Shown here piece by piece: positions 47,401 to 53,528 of a stretch of 64,000 nucleotides of DNA. The stretch's first letter is position 1. Every line of letters starts with the position of its first letter. This stretch comes from Edaphocola aurantiacus. GTDB taxonomy: Bacteria > Bacteroidota > Bacteroidia > Chitinophagales > Chitinophagaceae. A program made the position numbers and the translations under genes. Location: the NCBI RefSeq assembly GCF_019797745.1, contig NZ_VOSI01000001.1:62001-126000 (forward strand). Direction: 5' to 3'. The notes under the pieces were generated by a model. It was not told where the DNA came from, did not search any database, and saw only the letters and a list, made by a program, of their open reading frames with translations.

Positions 47401-47514
47401 TATTCTTCTATCTTCCTGGCCGCTCCGGTTCTGGTAGATATGGATAAATCTGATTCTTTACGTGAAGAAGAAGACAAAGAAGAGCGTATCAAAAATCTGA
47501 AAGCACAAGCTTAA
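44437..47514 (+). CDS. secDF: Protein translocase subunit SecDF (fused)
   Basis: SecD and SecF are fused in one 1025-residue polypeptide that uses the proton gradient to help pull proteins through SecYEG. The SecD half has an N-terminal membrane helix, LALGLDLQGGMSVTLEV (about 92-108), a large periplasmic P1 domain with a low-complexity Ala/Thr/Asp-rich insert (about 280-330), and six membrane segments including IVLGIGMAVDANVIIFERIKDEL. The SecF half begins near residue 690, with GVEFDGGRSY and GFSMNDTVIVFDRIRE. Both halves keep the conserved Asp residues. Sec export is the first step for the T9SS cargo proteins here. Confidence 0.97.
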   Translation: MQLKGLVKFFTAALIVFSLWRLSFTFVAHNVDAKYTAMASKQINQQHPEATGAEKQELIDRAFVHITDSLRDEKAFSFLGAEYSYQELKSRELALGLDLQGGMSVTLEVGLDGLLQSMAINPKDPGLLSAIDIANKKYEQQPENYITLFSNAYNQVNPGGRLASLFAKPNQTAINSNSSNEEVLAYIRKAAGEATESTYKVLETRIDKFGATQPTISLDKEKGIINVELAGVKNPESIRNTLQATAKLQFWEVYSNQELVASVFKADETLKGYFAGEKPAADTTKKATDTAKTVAANDTTAAKDGSLTSILGDTSKAGAKAGAANQSLFTYMTPMVDQQGQAAESSIIGLVDRKNKDKVLELLNMDVVRKEFPSNVKFLLGENPYAKAGDKKDKNPKLGVYAIKTLPGTEDAKLEGDHVKDARFDYQQNGQAEISLEFDPQGSSIWAKMTKDNVGHPIAITLDDYVYSAPNVINEISGGRSSITGNFDVTSGTELANILKTGKLPAPAKIVQEQVVGPTLGAESIDGGIKSFAVAFLVIFVLMVLYYNTSGIIANIALLLNLLFTFGLLAEFGATLTMAGIAGIVLGIGMAVDANVIIFERIKDELALGDTYSEAVDKGYKRSYAPILDGHVTSLITAVILLVFGMGPIRFFALTQIIALVLSLFTGIMVSRLITDSYTKKGRHFKYFTKLSEKIFHKANFKFIEKRKITYVISAVIISLGIASFFHGFDYGVEFDGGRSYTIKFDQHLKTEDVREKLTAHLEKHPVVKTIGTGNQLNITTDYLINMQGKDAETKVLTKLYDGLKAEKLIPANVDLATFSTRYVQSTQAVSPTISEDLKKGAIKASIIAIVAIFLYIFIRFRKWQYSFGTIISLIHDAALTIAVFSFAKDFVPFALEIDQHFIAALLTVIGFSMNDTVIVFDRIRETFRKTPNADKTTVINRAINDTLSRTVMTSVTVFLTAVILFIFGGEVLRGFAFAMSLGVLIGTYSSIFLAAPVLVDMDKSDSLREEEDKEERIKNLKAQA

Positions 47515-47520
47515 TCAGAT

Positions 47521-47578
47521 ACACATAAAAAGAATGGGGCGTTGATCATATGATCAACGCCCCATTCTTTTTATGTGT
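47521..47578. terminator. 58-bp perfect palindrome, terminator of secDF
   Basis: Arms 47521-47549 and 47550-47578 are perfect inverted copies with no unpaired bases, GC-rich in the middle and T-rich outward. It follows the secDF stop by six bases and faces the end of the MocR gene. Confidence 0.9.
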
Positions 47579-47586
47579 CATTTAAT

Positions 47587-47705
47587 GGAGTATCCGCATT
47601 CAGCACAGCGATAGTCATTTTGCTTGGTGCTCCGGGAACCTCAGCAACCGAAAGGTTCTTACCCTGAGGTCCCCGAAGGGTAACGATCTACATCAAGGTA
47701 GTCCT
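47587..47705. ncRNA. Structured intergenic RNA candidate
   Basis: This stretch can fold into several hairpins. AGCAC (47602-47606) pairs with GTGCT (47627-47631). A stem of ten pairs with one bulge (47634-47644 with 47664-47673) encloses AACC-GAAA-GGTT with a GNRA tetraloop. CTAC (47688-47691) pairs with GTAG (47698-47701). A competing small hairpin forms at 47671-47680, which on the minus strand has a UUCG loop. I recognise no known family. It may be the 3' UTR of the MocR gene or an independent small RNA; the strand is unknown. Confidence 0.4.
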
Positions 47706-47723
47706 ATTAAATGTCATATATTC

Positions 47724-49205
47724 TTATCTTATCAGGCTCTTCATAATGCCGATGCTTTCTGCCAGTTGCTCTTTTGTCGAAGAAGCAAAACCCAGCCGCA
47801 CAGCATTTTCATTATAGCCGGGATACTGATGCATTGCTCCGGCCGAAAGGTATAAGCCCCTGGCATAAGCCTGCTCCGAAAGCTTTTGCAGATCAATCGA
47901 TGGATCAAATTTTGTCCATACGGTCATTCCCCCTTCTGGTATAGAGAAGTCCACCAGCCCACCCAATTCCTGTTGCAAGGCATCACAGAAATAATTCCTT
48001 CTGTCCTCATATACCGCCAATGCTTTGCGCAGATAACGTTGAATAGTACCATCGTTCAACAACTCGGCCATAGCATTATCCAGCACATGATCGCCCTGCC
48101 TGTCCAGCAATATCCGTACATTAGCCAGGTGTTCAATTACATTTTCCGAGGCCACCAGGTAGCCCATACGGAAAGCCGGTGAGAAGCTTTTGCTAAAAGA
48201 GCCGCAGTATATAACCATACCGTTCTCATCGGCACTGGCCAGGGGCACTAAAGGCCTGTGCCGGTAATGAAAGTCAAAATCATAATCGTCTTCAAAAATG
48301 ATAAAGCCGTATTCATTGGCCAGGCGTAACAATTCCAGTCGGCGATCTATGCGTAAGGATACCGTTGTAGGATAATGGTGATGCGGGGTTACATATACCA
48401 TCCTTACTTTTTGTTGCTTACAGATCTGCTCCAGGGCTGCAACCACTATGCCATGCTCATCTACAGGTATACCAATATGTCTGGCACTGGCATGAAGGAA
48501 ATTATGCTCTGCCCGCTGCCAGCCCGGAATGCCCGAAACCACAACATCGCCCGGCCTGATCAGTGCATTGCAGACCAGGTTGATACCCATTAAGGTACCC
48601 CGCACAGACAGAATATTGGCCGCTGTTGTTTTTAATGCCCTCGTCTCATTCAGGTATGAAGACAGCGCTTCCTTATAGATTGCAGAACCATCAGGGTTAC
48701 TATAGCTACCAAATTTAGTGTACAATCCGCTGCGGGTCAGCTGAGCCCGGTATGCCCGGTACAGCTCTTTGATCGGCGCCAGTTTAGGATCTGGAAAACC
48801 ATCGTCGAGATGGAGCGGAACGGAGGGTACAAAAAAGTCATTATCAGGATAGGCGCTGCGGTCTACAGAAAAGCCGGCAGTCTTTCGGGCACGGTTTAGG
48901 GCCCGGTTATCCCAGTGTTTGGGTTCAGACTCCGGGATGTGCATGGAAATGAATGTCCCGCGCCCTACAAAACGCTCCAGCCAGCCCTGCATCTGCAATT
49001 CCTCATATGCTTTTGAGACAGTAATCCTGTTCAGCCGCAGGAGTTGTGCAGCCGCTCTCGAACTCGGCAGTTGTAGTCCCGGCTTTAATTTCCCTTCTCT
49101 GATCAGTAAAAGTATGGCATCAGCAACCTGCAGATACACCGGTCTGTTATCGGTATCATTGAGCAGTATGTTGCTGAACAAACTCTCTAAAATTGGACTA
49201 TCCAT
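47724..49205 (-). CDS. MocR/PdxR-type transcription regulator with aminotransferase domain
   Basis: A 493-residue fusion of an N-terminal GntR winged helix (QVADAILLLIREGKLKPGLQLPSSRAAAQLL, about 25-55) and a fold type I aminotransferase-like domain (about 110-490). The PLP lysine is in YCGSFSKSFSPAFRMGY (near residue 337), and the PLP-contacting FEDDYDFDFHYR is also present. MocR proteins bind PLP and act as activators or repressors, for example PdxR of PLP synthesis or GabR. The gene faces a five-gene operon that includes a PLP-binding YggS protein. An inverted repeat spans its own -7 element, which suggests autoregulation. Confidence 0.9.
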   Translation of the reverse strand: MDSPILESLFSNILLNDTDNRPVYLQVADAILLLIREGKLKPGLQLPSSRAAAQLLRLNRITVSKAYEELQMQGWLERFVGRGTFISMHIPESEPKHWDNRALNRARKTAGFSVDRSAYPDNDFFVPSVPLHLDDGFPDPKLAPIKELYRAYRAQLTRSGLYTKFGSYSNPDGSAIYKEALSSYLNETRALKTTAANILSVRGTLMGINLVCNALIRPGDVVVSGIPGWQRAEHNFLHASARHIGIPVDEHGIVVAALEQICKQQKVRMVYVTPHHHYPTTVSLRIDRRLELLRLANEYGFIIFEDDYDFDFHYRHRPLVPLASADENGMVIYCGSFSKSFSPAFRMGYLVASENVIEHLANVRILLDRQGDHVLDNAMAELLNDGTIQRYLRKALAVYEDRRNYFCDALQQELGGLVDFSIPEGGMTVWTKFDPSIDLQKLSEQAYARGLYLSAGAMHQYPGYNENAVRLGFASSTKEQLAESIGIMKSLIR

Positions 49206-49213
49206 TTTATTAA

Positions 49214-49239
49214 TATTGGACTACAAATATAATCCAATA
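49214..49239. promoter_or_regulatory. Candidate MocR operator overlapping a divergent promoter
   Basis: TATTGGA (49214-49220) and TCCAATA (49233-49239) are perfect inverted half-sites 12 bases apart. Between them on the minus strand lies TATATTTG (49231-49224), a match to the -7 element of the regulator gene. Confidence 0.55.
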
Positions 49240-49245
49240 CTATTT

Positions 49246-49253
49246 TATTTTTG
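49246..49253 (+). promoter_or_regulatory. -7 element toward the GNAT operon
   Basis: TATTTTTG matches TAnnTTTG, 30 bases before the first operon gene. The usual -33 spacing is not met; TTGG in the left operator half-site is 27 bases away, compatible with an activated promoter. Confidence 0.45.
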
Positions 49254-49283
49254 GGATGTTTAATTGAGTACCCTATAATACAC

Positions 49284-49814
49284 ATGATGACATCAATAGA
49301 GATCAGACCCATAACCGCAGCCGAAATCCCCCTGCTTCAAGAGATCAGTCGTAATACATTTTCAGAAACATTCTCTTCCGTTAATACAGCAGAAAACATG
49401 CAGCAGTACCTGGAGCAAAACCTCTCTATAGAAAAGCTGACTGAAGAGTGGCACAATGAGCATACCCGGTTCTATTTTGCGCTGCGGGATAATCAGTTAC
49501 TGGGATACCTCAAACTCAATACAGGTACCGCACAGACAGAACTGAAGGATAACCTTGCGCTGGAGATAGAGCGGATCTATGTATTGCTGGCATATCATGG
49601 GCAACAGGTAGGACAAGTATTGTTTGAAAAGGCACTGGAAGTTGCCGCGCAGGAACAGGCACAGTACATATGGTTGGGCGTATGGGAGGAAAATAAAAGA
49701 GCACTGCGGTTTTATGAGAAGAACGGATTTACGGTCTTTGACAAACATATTTTCAGACTGGGTAATGATGAGCAAACCGATCTGATGATGAAGAAAATCT
49801 TAACCCCCAAATAG
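49284..49814 (+). CDS. GNAT family N-acetyltransferase
   Basis: I start at the ATG at 49284 (MMTSIEIRPITAAEIPLLQE); the TTG at 49251 is unlikely. The 176 residues are a standard GNAT fold: the IEIRPITAAEIPLL start, LALEIERIYVLLAYHGQQVGQVLFEKAL with the acetyl-CoA loop (about residues 93-120), and YIWLGVWEENKRALRFYEKNGFTVFDKH near the end, typical of spermidine/protein acetyltransferase-like members. It is the first gene of the operon divergent from the MocR regulator, a layout in which the regulator usually controls the operon. The next gene starts 13 bases on. Confidence 0.88.
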   Translation: MMTSIEIRPITAAEIPLLQEISRNTFSETFSSVNTAENMQQYLEQNLSIEKLTEEWHNEHTRFYFALRDNQLLGYLKLNTGTAQTELKDNLALEIERIYVLLAYHGQQVGQVLFEKALEVAAQEQAQYIWLGVWEENKRALRFYEKNGFTVFDKHIFRLGNDEQTDLMMKKILTPK

Positions 49815-49827
49815 TTTACACACGAAC

Positions 49828-50367
49828 ATGCATTTTAATATTCAACCCTTACTGGAAAATGAACTTGCCGTACTGACGCCGCTCCGTGAGCAGGATTTTG
49901 ATATGTTATATCCCGTTGCCGCCGATCCGGCCATCTGGGCGCAGCATCCCAACAAAGACCGCTGGAAGAAGGATGTATTCCGCACGTTCTTTGAGGGAGC
50001 TATGCAGAGCAAAGGTGCCTTTATCATTACTGATAAGCATAGTGGCAGAGTCATCGGTAGTACCCGCTTATACGATTATGATGAACAGGATGACAGTATC
50101 TTTATCGGCTATACCTTTTATGCGGTATCCTGCTGGGGCAAAGGCTATAACCAGTCTGTAAAACGCCTGATGCTGGATTATCTGTTCCGTTTTGTATCGA
50201 AGGTACATTTCCATATCGGGGCGCAAAATATCCGCTCGCAAATCGCTATTTCACGACTGGGTGCAGAAAAAATCGCAGAACAGGAAGTTACTTATTTCGG
50301 AGAGCAACCGAAGCTTAACTTTGTATATCAAATCACTAAAAGTAAATGGCATAATGAACTCGTTTGA
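49828..50367 (+). CDS. GNAT family N-acetyltransferase (RimJ/RimL-like)
   Basis: A 179-residue acetyltransferase with an N-terminal ALTPLREQDFDMLYPVA-like region (seen as AVLTPLREQDFDMLYPVAADP), IGSTRLYDYDEQDDSIFIGYTFYAVSCWGKGYNQSVKRL with the acetyl-CoA loop at about residues 105-112, and KVHFHIGAQNIRSQIAISRLGAEK near the end. This is the RimJ/RimL-like branch that acetylates protein N-termini or small molecules. Its 3' end overlaps the AAA ATPase gene by 14 bases. Confidence 0.88.
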   Translation: MHFNIQPLLENELAVLTPLREQDFDMLYPVAADPAIWAQHPNKDRWKKDVFRTFFEGAMQSKGAFIITDKHSGRVIGSTRLYDYDEQDDSIFIGYTFYAVSCWGKGYNQSVKRLMLDYLFRFVSKVHFHIGAQNIRSQIAISRLGAEKIAEQEVTYFGEQPKLNFVYQITKSKWHNELV

Positions 50368-51091
50368 CCTGATCATAAATGATAAAGAAATTGTTTCGCT
50401 GGATGATACCGTACTGTCTGAAGAGAACAGGGCTAAAGTCCTGCAACTGATAAGGGAACATCGTTTCGCTACAGAACTGCATCAGCATGGCTCACCGCTG
50501 GACAATAAAATACTACTGTATGGCAGCTCCGGTTGTGGTAAAACCATGACTGCAAAGGCGCTGGCACAGGCATTAGGTAAAAAGATACTGATCCTGAACC
50601 TGAGTAATGTGGTCTGCTCCCGTATCGGGGAGACTTCACAGAATATCAAACAGGTATTTGACCGCGCCATAAGAGATAAGGCAGTACTCTTCCTGGACGA
50701 ATTTGACCAGATCGGTAAAGCCCGCGGCAGTGAGGATAAAGATGTGGGCGAGATGCGCAGACTGGTCAATACGTTAATACAACTGATCGATTATTATCCT
50801 GATACAGCATTGCTGATCTGTGCAACCAATCACCCGGAAATTATTGACTCGGCCCTGATCCGCCGTTTTCAGCTGAAGCTGCCTTTTGAAATGCCCGCTG
50901 ATGAGGCACTGGATACCTACTACACCCTATTATTATCCCGCTTCCCGGAACAGTTCCGAATCATTGAACGCAGATACGGTTGCTCTTTTGCCGAGGCCAA
51001 GGATTATGCACTGGGGGTTGTGAAAGCAAACCTGATCAACGAACTGGAAGCAAAAGCGGTAATGGAAACAGAACTATGTATAACGACATAA
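50354..51091 (+). CDS. AAA family ATPase (single module)
   Basis: The start is the ATG at 50354 (MNSFDLIINDKEIVSL), inside the end of the previous gene; the frame further upstream is a shadow of the GNAT gene. The 245 residues form one AAA module: Walker A LLYGSSGCGKTMTAKALA (near 54-71), Walker B AVLFLDEFDQIGKARG (near 113-128), sensor 1 LLICATNHPE and SALIRRFQLKLPF with an arginine-finger-type pair. It resembles the central domain of SpoVK/katanin-like AAA proteins without an added substrate domain. Its partner is unknown. It overlaps the YggS-type gene by 16 bases, so translation is coupled. Confidence 0.85.
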   Translation: MNSFDLIINDKEIVSLDDTVLSEENRAKVLQLIREHRFATELHQHGSPLDNKILLYGSSGCGKTMTAKALAQALGKKILILNLSNVVCSRIGETSQNIKQVFDRAIRDKAVLFLDEFDQIGKARGSEDKDVGEMRRLVNTLIQLIDYYPDTALLICATNHPEIIDSALIRRFQLKLPFEMPADEALDTYYTLLLSRFPEQFRIIERRYGCSFAEAKDYALGVVKANLINELEAKAVMETELCITT

Positions 51092-51816
51092 ACCATAATA
51101 TAGCGCAGATAGAGGCACGCATGGCAAAAGCCTGCCAGCAAAGCGGAAGAGCACGTGCAGAAGTTAAACTCTTACTGGCCACCAAGACAGTGCCACCGGA
51201 ACGTATTGCTGTGGCGCTGCAACAGGGTTGTACCCTTATTGCGGAAAATAAGGTGCAGGAACTGAAAGAAAAGTATGAGGCCCTGAAAACGATACCACAT
51301 ACCAATCATTTCATTGGCCATCTGCAGAGCAATAAGATTAAAGACATCCTCAAATATGAAGTGAGCTGCCTGCAATCACTGGACCGGTGGGAACTTGCCG
51401 AAAAACTGCATCAGCGCTTAGCCACCGAAAACAGGAAAATGGAAGTGCTGATACAGGTCAATACTTCTGGAGAGGAAAGTAAGTTCGGCGTACATCCAGA
51501 TCAGGCAATTGCCCTTATACAAGAGGTAGCCCAACTGGACACTTTACAGATAAAGGGTTTAATGACCATAGGCCTGTTCAGTGCAGATACCAAGCAGGTA
51601 CGCAAGTGCTTTCAGCTACTCCGTTCCATACAGCAGGAAATCATTGCCCTGGATATTCCTGAAGTATCTATGGATGAATTATCGATGGGTATGAGCGGCG
51701 ACCTGGAAACTGCTATAGAAGAAGGTGCAACCATCATCAGGGTGGGTACAGCTGTATTCGGGCAGCGAACTACTCCTGACCATTATTACTGGAACGAACA
51801 TACAACACAGATATGA
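51076..51816 (+). CDS. YggS family pyridoxal phosphate-binding protein
   Basis: I start at the ATG at 51076 (MYNDINHNIAQIEARMAKAC), giving 246 residues, the family length; upstream codons are the ATPase shadow. The PLP lysine is Lys37 in LLLATKTVPPE. NFHFIGHLQSNKIK-like (HFIGHLQSNKIKDI), LIQVNTSGEESKFG, IKGLMTIGLFSA and LSMGMSGDLETAIEEGATIIRVGTAVFG are all family signatures. YggS/PLPBP proteins have no enzyme activity and buffer PLP. Its place in an operon facing a PLP-sensing MocR regulator is consistent with a PLP-related regulon. It overlaps the next gene by four bases. Confidence 0.93.
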   Translation: MYNDINHNIAQIEARMAKACQQSGRARAEVKLLLATKTVPPERIAVALQQGCTLIAENKVQELKEKYEALKTIPHTNHFIGHLQSNKIKDILKYEVSCLQSLDRWELAEKLHQRLATENRKMEVLIQVNTSGEESKFGVHPDQAIALIQEVAQLDTLQIKGLMTIGLFSADTKQVRKCFQLLRSIQQEIIALDIPEVSMDELSMGMSGDLETAIEEGATIIRVGTAVFGQRTTPDHYYWNEHTTQI

Positions 51817-52541
51817 ATGTACACTACCTGCAACACGCGCCCTTTGAAGGATTAGGCTATATCGAAACCTGGTTAGAGGAGCATCAGCACAAGATCTCTG
51901 CTACCCGGCTTTATGAGACAAATCATGTGCTGCCGGATGCTGCTGCAATTGATGCATTGATCATTCTCGGCGGCCCGATGAATGTGTATGAAGAAGACCG
52001 GTACAGCTGGTTGAGCCAGGAGAAAGCGCTGATAAAAGAGTGTATCCGCTCCGGCAAGAAAGTGCTGGGTATATGCCTGGGTGCACAACTGATCGCGCAT
52101 TGTCTGGGCGCTAAAGTGGTCATGGCAGACCATAAAGAGATCGGATGGTGGCCCGTACTACCCGACTTTGACTGTAATCTGGTGCCCTGGTTTGACGATT
52201 TATTCCGCAGTAAGCCAACTGTATTTCACTGGCATGGCGACCAGTTTGTCATTCCGGACGGTGCACTGGATCTGTTACAATCAGAGGCCAACGGCCACCA
52301 GGCATTTATGTATAACGGTACACAAGTTATCGGCTTACAGTTTCACCTGGAGCTGACGAAGGAAAGCCTGGAGCAAGTGCTGGAGCACATTCCGACTGAT
52401 GTTACGGACAATCCTTTTGTACAGGACAAGGAGACTATATTGAGTAAGATCGATCACATCGGGCGCTCGAACGCTATAATGGCGGTAATCCTGGAGCAGT
52501 GGTTACATACAGCTACACCCCTGCAAACCGACAATACGTAA
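51813..52541 (+). CDS. Class I glutamine amidotransferase-like protein (GuaA-type)
   Basis: The 242 residues have a class I glutaminase domain: LIILGGPMNVYEE (50-61), the nucleophile elbow VLGICLGAQLIAHCLG with Cys88, and the His-Glu pair in VIGLQFHLELT. This is the stand-alone GMP-synthase-like GATase branch, which also includes gamma-glutamyl-polyamine hydrolase relatives. The acceptor enzyme, if any, is unknown. It is the last gene of the operon, its ATG overlaps the YggS stop, and its 3' end overlaps the convergent DoxX gene by 29 bases. Confidence 0.88.
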   Translation: MNVHYLQHAPFEGLGYIETWLEEHQHKISATRLYETNHVLPDAAAIDALIILGGPMNVYEEDRYSWLSQEKALIKECIRSGKKVLGICLGAQLIAHCLGAKVVMADHKEIGWWPVLPDFDCNLVPWFDDLFRSKPTVFHWHGDQFVIPDGALDLLQSEANGHQAFMYNGTQVIGLQFHLELTKESLEQVLEHIPTDVTDNPFVQDKETILSKIDHIGRSNAIMAVILEQWLHTATPLQTDNT

Positions 52542-52881
52542 CGATTACAGCCATTAAAAAGACGATAAACAGCATGGGTAGCATTTTATATTCTTTCCTG
52601 CGCCCATGCATGAATATGCCGGCCAGCATAATGAGCCCGAAACCCAATGCAGATACTGGTGTCAGCACTCGCGCGATGCCGGTATACCAGGGCAGGATGA
52701 TGCCGATGCAGCCCAACCATTCCAACACTCCCAGTACCCTTATCGGCCATACCTGGCCATCGGGTTTGATATGTTTATCTTCAATATGCTGCTGCCTGCT
52801 GCTGAACAGCTTGCCATAACCCGGCATGATAAAAAATAGCGCCAGCAGGATCTGTAGTACCCACAAAATGGTATTCATCAT
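52513..52881 (-). CDS. DoxX family membrane protein
   Basis: A 122-residue inner-membrane protein with four hydrophobic segments and the DoxX-type motifs ILLALFFIMPGYGKLFSS, VLGVLEWLGCIGIILPW and ALGFGLIMLAGIFMHGRRKE. DoxX relatives are linked to thiosulfate oxidation or to thiol/oxidative stress; this short branch is of unknown activity. It has its own strong promoter (TTTG, 21 bases, TAATTTTG) with a palindrome just upstream, suggesting control by a HxlR- or MarR-like regulator encoded elsewhere. Confidence 0.85.
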   Translation of the reverse strand: MMNTILWVLQILLALFFIMPGYGKLFSSRQQHIEDKHIKPDGQVWPIRVLGVLEWLGCIGIILPWYTGIARVLTPVSALGFGLIMLAGIFMHGRRKEYKMLPMLFIVFLMAVIVTYCRFAGV

Positions 52882-52913
52882 AAATTAAATCGCTGTATCA
52901 CAGCTTTCGGCTG

Positions 52914-52946
52914 CAAAATTAAGCCGGTATATGCTTATAAAGCAAA
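52914..52946 (-). promoter_or_regulatory. Bacteroidota-type promoter of the DoxX gene
   Basis: On the minus strand TTTG (52946-52943) is 21 bases before TAATTTTG (52921-52914), both exact matches. Confidence 0.65.
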
Positions 52947-52949
52947 TCT

Positions 52950-52965
52950 AAGTACAAGAGTACTT
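52950..52965. promoter_or_regulatory. Candidate operator palindrome upstream of the DoxX promoter
   Basis: AAGTAC and GTACTT are inverted half-sites four bases apart, placed immediately upstream of the -33 element. Confidence 0.4.
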
Positions 52966-53528
52966 ACGCCCTTCCAGGCCTCTCTCATTACCATACTCTG
53001 CCATAACTCAACCGGCATTATAGTACTTCCCGAATACAAAACTTGAGCATCCCGAAAGATATCCGGCATCATACTGCAGAAACTACGGGGAAAATTGCGC
53101 CCCAGAATATTCTATTTCGTTCATCAACAAGACTCTACACTACTTTGTAGCATCCTGAATCCTATTGATTGGTTAAGACTATCGGAAATGTACGGAGAAA
53201 CAGTAGCAGAAGCCGCAGTATAGTATTCAGGAGATACTATATTATTTATTATTCTATATCTCCTGGCTTTATTTTGCATGCAGAATTAATCGCAGAACAA
53301 ATTAAATGATGAAGAGATTAATTCTCTCCATACTACACACCTTACAAAAGACAAAACCTGAAATCGATTCTCCTCTTTGCCTGCTCACAGGCGAAAGACC
53401 GGATCGATTTTTTCATAAGGCATAACAGTATTGGCATTGCACCGCGACAACCCAGGAAATACTTCTATAGCGCATCTTACCCTTCTTTTCAACACAATCC
53501 AGGCAATTTAAAATCAAAACCAAAAATC
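52966..53528. other. Long intergenic region without a recognised gene
   Basis: No open frame with credible coding character or start was found in this stretch before the second T9SS cargo gene. It must contain the promoter and perhaps a long leader for that gene; no exact promoter match stood out. Confidence 0.4.

Noticed and set aside
47587-47705. Signal recognition particle RNA, tRNA or known riboswitch
   Set aside because: The conserved SRP loop sequence, a cloverleaf and the known aptamer cores I could compare by eye are all absent.
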